Part shown: in pieces, positions 1 to 13,800 of the stretch
Numbering within the stretch: the first letter of the stretch is position 1
Layout of the letters: each line of letters starts with the position of its first letter
Source of the DNA: Hyposmocoma kahamanoa
Lineage: Eukaryota; Arthropoda; Insecta; Lepidoptera; Cosmopterigidae
Length of the DNA: 64,000 bases
NCBI RefSeq assembly: GCF_003589595.1
Contig: NW_020653200.1
Coordinates: forward strand, 2,351,033 to 2,415,032
Direction of reading: 5' to 3'
Translations under genes and position numbers: made by a program
The notes under the pieces: model-generated
What the model was told of the DNA's origin: nothing
The model's database searches: none
Seen by the model: the letters and a program-made list of their open reading frames with translations, nothing else

Positions 1-2170
1 ATAATTACTGCAATTAGTATATTGACCAGTTTCAAAAGTGAAATGTATACATAATAATAAAGTATTACAGCTTAGCGGTATATTGTAATAATTAATTTTC
101 ACCAAAATGACTATTTTTGTTAAATTACTTTTGTCAGTATACCTAACATTTTTAGTAATATCACATATTTGAGACATACTGCGTGCGCTGAACATTTTCT
201 TCTAGTAGCAATTGCCCCGTTCGTAACTATCGATATCCATAAAGTAGTCTAGTCTATTATAGGATAATCTAGCTATCGGTCCATTGCCCTAGATTATAAA
301 ATCTAAGGCCTATAATCTATTCATATCAATAAACAGAGTAAATATATACCATTACATAGACAGCGTTTTGCTAGCCTGCTGTCGATTCCGCCTTAGTTAT
401 ATGTAGTTAAGGCAGAGCCAGCCTTATATTAGTTCAGTGTTAGTGATCACTACAGGATACGTGAATTATTATACAACTATTGAAATAATACCTTATTTCT
501 TAATTTTTCTACTGTAGACATATATCGTTACATTTCCTTTTATAAACCACCATCTTGTGCGAAATCCATTGACTTCAGATAATCATTTCATTTCGTTTTA
601 TTTCTTGTAGTTGTATATAGTTTCCCATTGCAAAACGTGACGACTCGTACACAATACTGCCTTTGAGGGTTAGTTTTCTACTTTCTTTTTATAACTTCCG
701 CAAACTGATTTTACGGAACCAGTACTACGTACGACTATTATATTACGTGCACCGGTGTAATAATCGTATAAAACATCGTCGTTCAAAACATCGTCGTTCC
801 TAACAAAGGTGATGTGTTATTATGTAACAATAACTGCAGTTTAGGACTGTGTATAATTTGCAAGTGTTCTAGATTTTTCTGGTATATTATGTAATTAAAT
901 AACAAGCTGTTGCAACATAGTATAGGAGCGCTCCTCGTGGGCGTGAAATAATACCATGATGAATATTTTATTTTTGCAGAAACTGACCACAAATTCTTAA
1001 TTATACTATGTCGTAAAAGCACTTATATAAGTAGTAGTGTAGTAAGTAATTTACTGGTTTTGCCTTTCGGACTCTTTGAATAGAACTGAGCGCCGGCCGA
1101 TCCCGCAACACATGTCTCCACTCGACTACCTTTTAGTAGCAGATGATTCAAATATTTGATTGGCATTTATCAACAATTCAATAAAAATTCTATAACTAGT
1201 AAAAAAATGTGTACACCACGTAATGATACTTATCATATTAATTGATAACAATAAAAAAAAAGAATAGATTATTTAGATCATCATGCTTTTGGACGTTTAA
1301 CAACAAATTTGTAATGATTTAAACATTTGATTGGTATTTACATTGCTATGAAATACTAGTCATAACCTACATTAGCCGATTAAAAGGTGACGATTTACGA
1401 TCCAACTATTTTTTATAAAAACGTCTTTTTTTTTCCATAGTAATTTTTTATCGGTATTAATTATGAAACCATTGCTATTTTGCATTACATTTATGTAAAA
1501 ATATCACAGTAACAAGTTGATGTAACCAGTATTTTTAATTAGTTTCATTTATTAAGTACCACCGTAGTGTTTCCTTTTCTATTATGTATAAATGAGTTAA
1601 TCGACAGACAGCTGTACGTAACTTGAGTAATCAAAGATTTGCTTCTGTTCATTACCCCTTTTTTTCTGTATAATGCATTGCAATTGCATTTTTTTTTCCT
1701 TTTGTATGTTTATTACATTATTAGTTAATTAAATATTGTAAAGTTATGACATAATCCAATAGTACATTAAATATTTCAAAAGCTAAAAGTTTTATTATTA
1801 ATTCCACCGTTTCACTCGCGTCACTCCCTTATCTAGTGTGACCGTTTTAAGTTACTCTGTCCGCCGTACAAAAGTTGTAGTCTTTTAGTGTCTGTTTGTA
1901 TAATTAAGCTCATCCAGAGGCACCATTAAAGCCGACGGCCAATGACGGGATGGTTCGGCAGAGGATATTTTGATGACGAAAGTCATTACAGTTGAAATTT
2001 CGATGATAATGGTTGTAAAGCTGCGGGTGCGTTCTTAGTGATATCGAGCTGGCCGCCCGCCTCCCGAATGCTTCGGCAACTTTGAGATGTTTCGGCAACC
2101 TTCGGGTTGCTTCGGACGCCGAATGCGTTAATGCTAATGGGCACGTACGGTAGGATTGATCTGAAGAGAG
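1..2170. other. Intergenic, no gene seen
   Basis: AT-rich, with only short ORFs lacking coding bias. A duplicate AAAACATCGTCGTTC lies at 772-799. A GC-richer patch at 1917-2125 has repeated TTCGGCAAC words; its minus strand has a short open stretch but no convincing splice sites. Confidence 0.5.
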
Positions 2171-2207
2171 GCCTTAGGCATCGTGCTATGCCCCCGATGC
2201 CTAAGGC
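2171..2207. repeat. Short inverted repeat beside the MITE
   Basis: GCCTTAGGCATCG (2171-2183) and its exact complement at 2195-2207 form a 13-bp stem overlapping the left end of the MITE. Confidence 0.6.
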
Positions 2208-2411
2208 TCAATTTATATTGCGGCGGAAAGGAATGGAAGCGATTTTTGAACGGTATTGGTACATAGCATAATGAACTTTATGTTCAAATGTGTATCGTAC
2301 AAACTAGATACGAACCAAAATCTTAAGGAAGATTTATCTTGTTATGTATGTACAATATCGTTACAATAATCCGCCTCCATTCCGTCCCGCCGCAATATAA
2401 ATAATTGAGGC
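2205..2411. mobile_element. Harbinger-like MITE
   Basis: 207 bp. Terminal inverted repeats start GGCTCAATTTATATTGCGGC on the left and, reversed, GCCTCAATTATTTATATTGC on the right, flanked by TAA on both sides (2202-2204, 2412-2414). TAA/TTA duplication plus GGC ends fit PIF/Harbinger. No coding capacity. Confidence 0.7.
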
Positions 2412-2897
2412 TAAGGTGCTTAGTCTAAGCACCACACCACATCACATAACATAGTCGTAACACAATCTTTAAGAATGTCGCTGTAATTGCTGTTAGTGTG
2501 CACGTGCATATACGGATTCCGAAGGATCCCCTGCGCTGCCGAGCCGCCCCGGCAGTGGGCGCCGAGCCTTACACAATCTTGAGAACCACAGCACCTACCT
2601 TAGATCTGTTGCATTAAAAAATCGTGATTAATCGGTTCTTGTGAAATACTAGATTTAATTATAGTTACGCCGTTTTAAATTTATAATGATGTGTTACTGC
2701 CCAAGCTGGAATAAGCTTATTCCGGCGGCAGCACCATTTTTCTATCTCGAGAACCGCAGCTCCTAGCTTAAGTGTAATCGCACCCAGAAAAAGTTGCGAA
2801 CTAGTCTGTTCTAACCGCAAAATTTTAAAATTAGTCTCTCCTTTGTTTAGAAGATGCAACAGTTTCATAGATTTATTGTCTCAAGGTGTGTTAGACT

Positions 2898-2980
2898 CGA
2901 AGCGAATTTTTATGGCAATATTGTACATAGCACAATGAACTTTATATTCAGTTGTGTAACGTACACTAACGGTAACTAGA
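2898..2980 (+). repeat. Diverged copy of the MITE interior
   Basis: Matches 2237-2310 (ACATAGCACAATGAACTTTA against ACATAGCATAATGAACTTTA, and a shared GTAACGTACA/GTATCGTACA block). Confidence 0.5.
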
Positions 2981-5900
2981 TATAGCCAAAAAACGGGTCT
3001 CGAGTCTTCCGGAGAATTCTCGCGCATTCGCGTGAATTCCTTTGTACCAGGAGTGGTTTCATGGATCCGGCGCGCGGCGGGTCGTCGGCGACGCTTGGCG
3101 AGTACCTTAGACTATCTTTTCCGTCCTCTAAGGCGAGTACGCAGGTAGTAACGTGAAGACAGGCGACGTCAAGTATATTCGAAATACTACTACTTGCGTT
3201 TTGTCGAATAAAGATACTCCTTTCCCTCTAGTGGAATATATAGGAACTAAGTTTTCGTGATGTAGACATGAGGCTGTTTGTCATTGATGAATTTATGCTG
3301 GTATGCGATTTTTCAACCAGTTATTGTAAACGGTTGCCAGAAAACCTGTTATTCCGATGCTTTGTGTTTTTTTCTGTCTCACTGCTTGTTCGCGCGATGC
3401 AACCGCAACAGCAGAATAGCAGTATAACAAGAGAACAGCAGTTTAGACAGTGATTCAATAATGATTAACGAGTTATACATTGCGTAAGAATAATGCATTA
3501 CATTATCTGCTGTTGTAATAATTACCACCTTTAGTGATGGGTATGTATTCCCCCTGAATGTCTTGGAAGCGTTACAGACCAACAATCTATTGCATCAAAC
3601 CGACTTCACCGATTAAGCTTTCCTTGTTTTTCACCGGGAAATAAAACACGAGTATACGTAAATAACATATATTCATATATAAATATTTTAACAGGTCTCC
3701 CTGTGTCAACAAACATCGCTAATTACAATTACAAAGTTCTCTTCACTTTACCAAGTGATATGTTTGTAACACCATTGGACTTTTGAAATTACATTACAGT
3801 GGTCATTCGAATTTTTAAAATGACAGTTCACACACATTATGTTTTTTATCCTTGAAAAGAAAAAATAATGACTGCACTATGAGTCACAATAATTCCGTTT
3901 ATAAACACAATATATATATTTAAAAGTCTTCAACGTCTATAACCAAAAATGCTAAGTAACCTTAGTAAAAATAAATGTATGGTGACAACTACAATATAAC
4001 CGAAATTTGGACTAAAACTACTCCCATATGTTTAGTATGACATAGTTCATGTTTATATTTTTATTAAGGAGACGAAATTTACTCCTTAGCCAACAAGTTT
4101 AGGTAATAGTTAAGATTTTTAATATCTTTTGTATTGACGGAGTACTTAATCGCCTAGCCACACCTAAGTGCATACCCAAAACTACTTAATATGGACTCAA
4201 CAGTATTTATGTGGTCTGTGGGCTCAACACTTAAGTGTGCTTACAATTGTGGGGAACTCGATACATAATAATTTTAGACGCATCAGGTTAATTAACTTCA
4301 ATTAATTCAAGTAATATTGCAATTAGTTCAGTATACGAAGTTACAATGTAATGCACAGATAAACAGGATAGTTTTATCAACACTGGAAGTTTTGATAAAA
4401 CTATCCTGATAAGATTTGTAAAACATTTATAACAATATAGACTTTTTAAACTTCAGAATCAGTGTAACGAGACGCTCTTGTTTTAAATGCCGATAGACAA
4501 ATTTCAACTTTTATTGGTAAATAGAAATTGTAGACTAACTCTATCAGAGTTTCGTTCACAGTAGTTGCAAACGACAGCGAAAATGTTACTTCTCGTGAAG
4601 CTAAGGCTAAGGGGGCTGTACAATACACCATCCAAAATGGTCAAATATTTGCTAGAGGTACTGTAACTGGTGTAAATGTGTATTTTTTAGGGTTTGTTGT
4701 AATCGTTTTGCCAAAGGAATATACTAAAAAAAAATAAAAGGTCTAACCTACAAGTCAGGAAGCCATTATGAGATTAATAACAAGCGACAGTCTTATTATA
4801 ATATACAAAGCAAATATTTATTAGTGCTCTTCAGTGCAGTTCTCAATATGTATATGAACATTTTTGAATAACAAACACTTTTAATACGAGGTGGAGGTGA
4901 TAGCGCTACAACATTGCCAATTCACCTCCTAATCGAGAATTTTATTCAAAAATACATGAGTAAAAGTAACATCAAATTTTCGGTTAGACGAGATCGCACT
5001 GCTAATTTTGATGCCGACTACTTGTAATTCAAAATTTCCGTGAACTGGACTTATTTTAAGGTTTGGTGACTGGTCTTTTGAGACCATAAATAACATTGCA
5101 ATTTGCCATTACAGCCAAAATCAATTACAAAAATACAGGTTTCGAGCTTCTTCATGCCATAAATATTCGTAAAAGGGTTTCGTTCCCTCAACATTATATA
5201 TTTACACATAAAGGGTGATACAAAAAGTGCAGTCGAACTTAGCACTTTTTGTTAACAGTTTTTAACCCTAACTTATAATACAATAGAGAAATTGCATTTA
5301 TTAAACATGAAAGACCATTAAGATGTCATCGTTTTAGAAACAATTACGTAAACAATTCTAAAATATTTACAAGTATTATGAATTAACCAATTATTGCCGA
5401 TTTAATTACTTCCTTGTTTGTAACAAAGGTTAGGGGAGTCCATCTTTAATCTGTTTACGATACTTTTAAAGCAACAAATAATTTGCCATTTCATTAAGTT
5501 TATATTTAAAAGTTTTCGTATTTTGTTAGTATTCCTGCTGTTTCGACAATCCTTACTCTTTCTGATGCAGTGTCAAACAAACATGGTCGCTTATTTCTCT
5601 GGTCGTTGCCTACATACATTGGATCAACCTAGATTATGTTGACCTTTAAAATTACGATTCACTCGAGACAATGCTGTGCCTTATTGCTTACTAAAAGACA
5701 TACATCACATTATTTCGTCGCCTTATTATTATAGAGTGCCATTTCGTAAATCATAATAATAATAAAACGATGAGACTGTACGTAATAACTTTTAATATTA
5801 CAAATGATTCACTATGAAAACACAAAGAGTGGCATCTCTTTATAAGATTTTAGCAAAACCAAATACGTACATTATTCAAATTTATTGACAGACAGATTAA

Positions 5901-7147
5901 ATAAATTTAATATAACTCTAAATGACACCGCCAAATTTATGACTAACTAAACGAAAAATCACAAAAATGTACAATTATAATTACTATATACAGTAGTCAA
6001 TGCTGGTGTTTGAGAGTTGTCAAAACATTTCTAAAATTAAAATATCGCACATTTGGACACGGAACAATACAAACAAACATGCACGCGACGGCTTCATTGT
6101 TTTATCAAATTTTTCACGAGTGTTTTATCTACGGACCACCATATATCTAGTGAATACAATGCTACACATTTTAAGATTAGAAAAATTGACTGACGATTCA
6201 TAGTCACAACACTTAGTTGTTATTTACAAAAATAAATCACTTATTCAACCGTATCAAATACAAGGTAGAAAAATATTTCTAATAAAGTTAACTTTAAACC
6301 AGAACAATAACTTTATGTTCATGCAAAATAATGTTCGGTTATATTTTTATAAAATTAATATAGCTCTTATTTACAATTTTAGTTAATTTTAAGGTACTTT
6401 AATTTTGTATATGTATAAATCATCTAAGTAAATCAAATATTGAAAAGGGTACATTGCAATGTCTTACATTTCCCAGTAATAATTCAAACCTCTTTATACA
6501 ACAATTCCAAAAACAAAAAAAATTAAATAGAATCACATTGATAATGGCAGGAGGTCGTGGTTAAATATATTTATAATTTTTAATTACACTATACTTAATG
6601 ATATTAAATATTCTTGCAGTAAGTAAATTAAATCTATAGATATTTTTGACTAATTACCATAAAAGCAAAAGTCATCGAAGATTAGACATAAAATATGGAG
6701 TGTCAGAAGTGCCGTCGTTGTTAAAATTATCTGAACTTTTACAACTTCAAAAAACATATAAGCTACATCACCCTGAAGGCAATGAATTTATGCTACCAAA
6801 TGTTCAGATATTTCTATTTAATTTGAACGCTCGATAAAATTGATACAGACTTTACATTTAATTTACAATATTCTCAATTTCCATACAAGTAGTAAACATG
6901 CATGCCCATTGTTGGGCACTAGCAATAAGAGGAGACGTAACATATACTTTGAAGTACAGACTCAGCAGCCTCAGAGGTACAATAACATTTTACTATGGAA
7001 AGTCGAGCACATGCGCGTCTATAACATACGATTTTTTTCACAGTTAGTTAATGTAAAGTATTAGTTAAGGTCGTGTTATGTATTTACACACTTAAAGCAA
7101 TCGAAAAAAATATATATACGATTTGAATGAGGAAAAATGTTCATATA
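2976..7147. other. Intergenic, no gene seen
   Basis: AT-rich apart from a CpG-rich patch at 3055-3150 (starts ATGGATCCGGCGCG, open for 28 codons to a weak GTAGTA donor) that is more likely repeat than gene. Contains the 4364 hairpin. Confidence 0.5.
4364..4408. repeat. Perfect 17-bp hairpin
   Basis: CAGGATAGTTTTATCAA (4364-4380) and its exact complement (4392-4408) around an 11-nt loop. Confidence 0.8.
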
Positions 7148-7153
7148 TTTATT
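7148..7153 (-). terminator. Poly(A) signal AATAAA, isoform B
   Basis: AATAAA on the minus strand about 505 nt downstream of the isoform B stop codon; the first clear hexamer found there. Confidence 0.4.
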
Positions 7154-7656
7154 CAGCTTGGTTAAGCAGAATCGATAGTGCAGGGTAATTTTACAATACC
7201 TGCCTGCTTGCAAAATTCTTGCTGATACTTGAGTGTAATCCGTTACACCGTTTATGTTTCAGTGTTAAAACCAGACTTGCTTCGCTTTCTTCGGAACCAT
7301 TAAAAATTCGGAAGTGTTCAAGGTGTTCACAAGTAAGACAAGATCAAGACGTGAAGTCAGGAATATACCGACGTAGCGACCGCATAAAGCGGGGAAAATC
7401 ACAGACATCTATGTTTTCTCCATAACCTTATAAATCTATTTAAATTCGACTTTTTACGATAGATTGTTAGTACTCAACGCATTTGCGCTGGTAACAATTG
7501 TAATTTATGATTTTCTTAATTTTTTTGTCGATCAAAGCAATTGTTCGGCCAGGTGTATTTGACCACCTTGATCAATGACGAAATATTTTACATCTAGCTG
7601 GCCTATCGGACCGACTAGATGGCGAAGGAGGTAAGTGACTGTATGCGATGGGGCAT

Positions 7657-7834
7657 TCACCTAGCGCTAGCGGTGGCGTCCGCCTCGGAGCCTTCGTGAT
7701 ACTGGTGGAAGCAGGGCACGATGCATAGATTCGTGCGGCATTCGGGGCAGTGGTACTGCGTCTTGCGCCTCAGTATCCGCCCACTATCGTCTACTGTATT
7801 CCAGCAGAAATTGCAGCTTAGAGGGGGTCCCAAT
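7657..7834 (-). CDS. BTB gene terminal exon B3: piggyBac-type zinc domain
   Basis: The acceptor is CTATTACAG. After the split Arg it reads LGPPLSCNFCWNTV, then RRKTQYHCPECRTN, LCIVPCFHQYHE and a short Ala/Ser tail to TGA at 7657-7659. The signature C-x2-C, C-x2-C, LC-x3-CF-x2-YH is characteristic of the C-terminal zinc finger of piggyBac-derived proteins (Pfam zf-Tnp type, from memory). Eight potential metal ligands (C361, C364, C383, C386, C391, C395, H397, H400 of isoform B) are all present, so the domain looks intact and selected rather than decayed. Confidence 0.72.
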
Positions 7835-10800
7835 CTGTAATAGTATGTTTATCTGTAGACCAACCACGGGCCAGTAGGTAGACGTGGCACTTACGAAACA
7901 AGCACATTCATCCATAAAGTATAACACAGGCCTTAACATTAATGTAAATCGTCATCATCAAACCAGTACAGAATTACTTGTAATGAAGACGTTGAAAAAT
8001 TGTACATACCTAACGGCGGGTGTATGAGACGCACGCGGTGCGGGTGGCGGTGGTGTGCCGGGCAGCAATTCAAGCGACATCGTCGATGACAAGCTCGAGG
8101 GCACCGCGCGAATCTGCAGCGAACCCACTTCAGACTCCTGGCGCACGCGCCCTTTCTGTACACACATTATTATAGGTCATACAGATGAAATTGATCGATC
8201 ACAAGACAAATTCGTATCAACTACAAATATTAAAATATGCATTGTAACGTACGGAACTCAATGTAAACTGAATCCTGAAATTGTTACGAACTGAAACAAG
8301 TCATCCGTGGTAAGAAATGTTATAACTTGTGAACACTGAATCCAAAAAAAGAGCCTTTTAAAATCGTTATGATTGGTGATTGAAGATTACCTTAGGCGTA
8401 TATTGTGGATATGACTCGTGTTTCTGCAGCAACGGAGGAGCAGTGGACGGCGGGGGTCCAGGCTCGGAAACTTGCTTGCGCATCTCGCGATCGTCGGGCT
8501 GCACGCGACTCTGTCTCTTGAAATACTTGGCCCGGCGCAATTTTAGCCCTGCCGTACCCGATGAGTAACTGCTGCTCGACTCTGTTGAATGCAGTCTTCA
8601 TTAAATATAGCTCCTTACCCTCCAGGCAAAAGATCGACGATGATTTCAGTATACGGGTACGAACATTTTTTGTTGTATCGCCGAACGATTGTGATAAATC
8701 ATATGCACAAAATTGGACTATAAGGCTAAATTTACATGGCGGCGGAAAGGAATGGTAGTGAAAACTTTGTCAATTACGTAACGTACTAATTAAATAACGA
8801 ATAATAATAATAGTTTATTATTCAATAAAGCCGAGGATGCTATCAGTATTTATGTGCTTAGATTGTTGGTACTATACAATAGAATTTCTATATTATAATG
8901 TAATACAGTCTAATTTCAGGATATAAGAATTATACAGCATCAAAATAAAAGTTTTAAAATGATTTTACATTATAAAAACGGTAATAAATTGGTAATGTAA
9001 TATATACTTATGTACGGTATGTGAGATCAATTGATCACTCTGTGTGTGTGTCTCTCTCTCTCTCTCTGTGTGGGTGAGTGTGTGCATGCGTCTGTGAGTG
9101 TGTGTTTATGTGTGTGAGTGTGCACTCGTGTGTATTTCAAAGAGTGAGAGTGTATTTATACAGAACAGAATTCACAGGAGCGCTTCACGCAGCCGGTTGA
9201 AGGAGAGCTTCTGTTTCTTCGTAGTTAAGGTTCTGCAACCAAGTTAACACTGTTCTCCTGCATTTGTTTTTGAGAAGAGAGTGTATGTCTAATGCCCGGT
9301 GAATAGAGTTATAAAAGTATGGCCCAAGAAAACAAAAGATTCTATGACTGAAACTGGTATTATAATGGTAGGATTTAGCGACCAAGTGATTTCTTCGATG
9401 TTGTAGGAGAACAGTACAAACAATGTACAACTGGCGGACCATAAGGACCGCACAATGTTGATAAAGGGAATGCGTGGGGAAAAGCTTATGATTGAAAGTG
9501 CAAAGTTTAAGCAAAGCCCGCTGAGAACGCTCCAGTGCAATAAAATATAGGTTAAGATAGGTCGCCTAGGTGTTTAAATTAGTTTGTTTTCTCTAGACAA
9601 GGGCAAGAACAGGGGATGTTGGAACATTGGGGGGAGTGAGCAGTGATAATGGAGCACCCTCCAGATCCTACCAAGCATATTATCACACGATTATTAAAAA
9701 AAAATAAAGAAGGTTACAAGGTTAAGGTTATTTTGTTTTTGAAATATTTAGAGAGAACAGGCTATATTCCCATCCCAGATATCTCCAGAAAAGTATCGAC
9801 CGGTGTCATCGGCAAAAGCCGTTATTTGATCTTCAGGAATAGGCAAATTGCACAGGTCATTAACGTAGACTAGAAATAGGGTAGGTCCCACTATGTTGCT
9901 CTGGGGAACTCCGTAGCAGATGGAGAGGGCAACACTAGTGTAATGATCGACGATAACACGTTGGGTTCTGCCGGTGAGGTAACTTTGGAAAAGTAAAAAT
10001 TGAGTGCCGCGTGTGCCAAGTGATTCTAATTTGGATGATAAAATAGAATGTGATACAGCATCCAACGCTTTTTTTAAATCAAGGAAAATGGCCAAACTTT
10101 TCTTTCTATAATCAAGGTCTTGAACAATCATGTTGATAAAATTAAGCTTGATCAGTGGATCTTCCCATCCGGAAACCGTATTGGTTATCGCTTAACAGGC
10201 CCTTAGTTTCCAGATAAGTTTGTTGTCTTATCATCTCACTTACTTTCTGGATAGAAAAACAAATAGGTCGTGCGTCTTCCCGAGAAGTTTCGAGCAGTCT
10301 CTGGAATTACCGTATCTAGTTTGTACGTTACACAATTGACATGATTTATTATGCTATGTATTATTTTGTTACAAAATTAAGTTTCCATTCCGTTTCGCAG
10401 CATAGTAAATTGAGCCTTATATGGACTTTGTAAATCGTTAGTGTATACATAAGAAATACATTTTACTGCCGAGAGCGAAGTTTGTACTTAAACATTCACA
10501 CTTTGTATACTTCACGTACGGACAGCAACATACCAAGTTACACATTGACGGATCTTATTCCGTTGTTGAATAGTGGAGGTGATGATATACGAACGAAAGT
10601 GTACTGCTTGATATGCTGTTGACTGTACAATCCCAGACAATTAAACGCATTTTTGGGAGTTCGTAAAAAGGATGTTCAACAAAATTTATTTTACCTATGA
10701 AGAGTGGCTGTCAAGTTATGTTTCTCTCATTTGAAGCTCTTTCTTCCCTTCCGTTTAACTTGTCTGCTATTAGAGTAGAAGTTAAACTTTAACTTGACGC

Positions 10801-13800
10801 ACTTATTTACAATTAACGTTTATAAAGGAGGTAATTTGAAATAAAAAAACCAATGTACAAAATAATCATAAGTTTTATTATTTGTTTTGGTACGAAAGGT
10901 AACACACTGATAAAATACAAATTGTCAAAATCGCCTACAGAAAATTGATCCTTACGCATTGTTTGTAGGCAATTACAATTGCAGTGCTAAATATCGACAG
11001 TTTGTATACTTTCAGTGTATGGCCGCGCATACTATTTTACAATGTTTTGTGCTACGCACGACATCGTATGTGCTCTTGTGTCGTCACAAGGAACACCACT
11101 GGGGTACAAATGGGGTAAGCGACATTACTACTGAGTAACAATACTGATACTATATACTGTACAGTCGCCGACCGAAGGAGTGTAGCGTGTGGTTTAAAAG
11201 AGTACTGGGATAATAGGATGCTGGCTGGTAACAATATATCAACCAACAAGAACATAGTTTTGAGAAAATGACGTCTAAAGATTATTTTTGTGGTTGTGGG
11301 TAATGGGATTTATGTCAACTGTTTTTTATAATATTTTTCACATACGGAGGTTTCAAATTAAAATGTAGACGAGACGATTAGCTATAATTTGGCATCAACA
11401 TCTCAATTTTAGAATTTTTGTGGTTAACACAAAAATTATTGCTTATCAGTTCTTCCTCTTCATGCACATTATTTATGTGTCTATTAGAAAGGAGCATATA
11501 GGAAGCTAATTCCGTAAAATGACGTTTAAACAAAAACAAACGTTTACTCTGCGAACAGTAATTTCATACATTGTGATCACCGTTAATCTCCTGACAACTA
11601 TGACAGTGTAAACAAGCCCAAAACACGGAGAATAAGGTCTATGTAAATTCGTTGTAGCGTTGTTGGACATTACTACATATTAAAATTAGTTTTAATATCA
11701 GGGATCACAAAAAAGATGGGCGCACATCCCGCCAGTAATTATAGGGTCGAGTCGTGAGGAGGTATTAGTCTGAAGTTAGATGATATTTTAGGTTTTCCTC
11801 CTTCCAACGAAAGAAACTTCCTGTGGGCTTACTAGATGGTCTAGTTGGGTTGGGATTAATCTATAATAGCTGTCAATGTAACCAAAACAGTGTGCACTAA
11901 TTGAATTTTAACCAACGTTGCACTCGTATATGGTTTTGACGCCAATAACCAATTACGGGTGGTCTAACATCGTACAGCAACGCAATACACCTTCTGTTTG
12001 CGACAGTACGAAAATGGCACAAATAATAATAGACATTACAGTGTGATGTATGTACGCAGTCTTAAGAATTTGCGTTATGCCTGCTTTTGCACAGGTGTTA
12101 ATAAAATCTTTAGAAGAACATTAATTAACATGAAGTCGTACCTATTCATATAATTACTTACTTCACATACGAATCGAACAAACTGCCGTTGCAAGCTTGC
12201 AAAATCTTTTAAGTTCACACTTCCAAGTTACAAAAGTTAAAATAGATAGATTGGGTCATTCCCAAACTAAATCTAGTAAAGATTCCATTAACGGCCCTGT
12301 ATACTTATTGCTTATTTATAAATATATACAACCTATGTACACGGATCGACAAATACGGCTCCTTATGCCGCATTAGATAAAATGAGTTTCTTTAAAATGT
12401 AGAAGTAAAAAATCAGTCAAAAATAAGAGATCTTCGCACACAAATAAAATAAATCCTTGTAAATCTAATACAATAGAAAAATATAATACTCATTAAGTAG
12501 GTTGAATATAAGTACTAACGGTAGTCTACGTTACAGATAATATACATACGGTCAGTTGTCACGTATACTAAAATATTCTGATTAGCTGCCGTGGTCAGAC
12601 AACAAGGGTCATCGACTGTACTTCATTTACCGACCAACATCGTTCTATTTACCTTACCTAGGCAAAAACAGTTTTACCGTGGCTTCTAACTCTACTCACA
12701 ACAAATATAAGAGGCTATCAGGCGATAACCTCTTATATTTCTTGTGGTATAAGAGATTAGAGAAGGTTATAACTGGTATATTACGACACGTATTGACACT
12801 CGTCTATATTGCAACTATTTTGTTCTGAATCGCTCCTCCGCACATTTTAAAATGTACACGCTCTATGCGAATTAGGCCGCATTAATTCAACAGTGAAATG
12901 TATGTAGTAAATACATATTAGGCCATATTGTTTTAAGGTTCAAATAATAAACATAAGTGTACACAAATTATTTCAATTGACATTTTGCGGTGTGATACCG
13001 CAATACACGCGCACGCGTATTTGATTAAAGTTATGTACGCGTCCGCTACACTCAGAGTACGTACTGTGGATACATCAAATTTTTTATCATTTGCATCAAC
13101 TTACGTGGATGCTAGCCCCAACGAGTAAACGGATTTGTTTTGATTTGTTAATAATAATAAATCATTATCATGTATAATAATTACCTCGCGAGGCAATGTT
13201 ATTAGGGCAAATGCAGGTTTCCTCGTGAAAAAGATGAGAATCGCTTTGTGTTGTCCAGCAACACCTCAGCTGAGGGATATTTCGTCATCGTATTAAAGAA
13301 TAAAAAAAGAGTACGTACCCCTTATATCTTAAATCGAAACACTAGTACCGTTCATGATACGTTCACACGACTAAAATTCGCGTATGCAAGTTAACTCTAT
13401 TCTACACTAATCTACCTATAAATGCATGATATTGTATCTCTAATATTATATACTATAGTTTACACTTGGGATCACTAACCTATAGCCTAACTTCAGAAAA
13501 GACAACACTTTTGACCATCGTACAAGTTTGATATTTTGTAAAGATTTTGGAGCGCTAAAGAATTTAAGTTAAAATCGAATAGACTGTTATACACACGTTT
13601 TAGAACTAGAAAATCTAAATGATTTTTGTATTTTGTGCAGCTATGAATTTCTTTGCTGTTTTAATACCAATCAATAACGGTTTTGTTTCTATAAAGCTGC
13701 CTTAATCTAACAAAATCTTACCACTAATAAATATTGTCAAAAATTTGCCGCCGCAAAATGTTATCTCGGAACCTAGCTCGATTACACTTTCGGCAAATTC

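Larger units (their letters stand above)
8724..10416. mobile_element. 1.7-kb TIR element of the same family as 2205-2411, carrying a LINE fragment
   Basis: The left end GGCTAAATTTACATGGCGGC plus GGAAAGGAATGG is inverted at the right end (CCATTCCGTTTCGCAGCATA then GTAAATTGAGCC). It is flanked by TAA and TTA rather than an exact duplication. Inside are a CT/GT microsatellite and a Jockey-type reverse transcriptase relic on the minus strand. Confidence 0.5.

Noticed and set aside
3061..3147. CpG-rich ORF MDPARGGSSATLGEYLRLSF
   Set aside because: Ends at a weak GTAGTA donor and lies in repeat-like surroundings; no downstream exon.
7618..7630. Plus-strand ATGGCGAAGGAG followed by a perfect GTAAGT donor
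   Set aside because: Lies in the 3' UTR of isoform B on the other strand, only four codons, no acceptor partner found.
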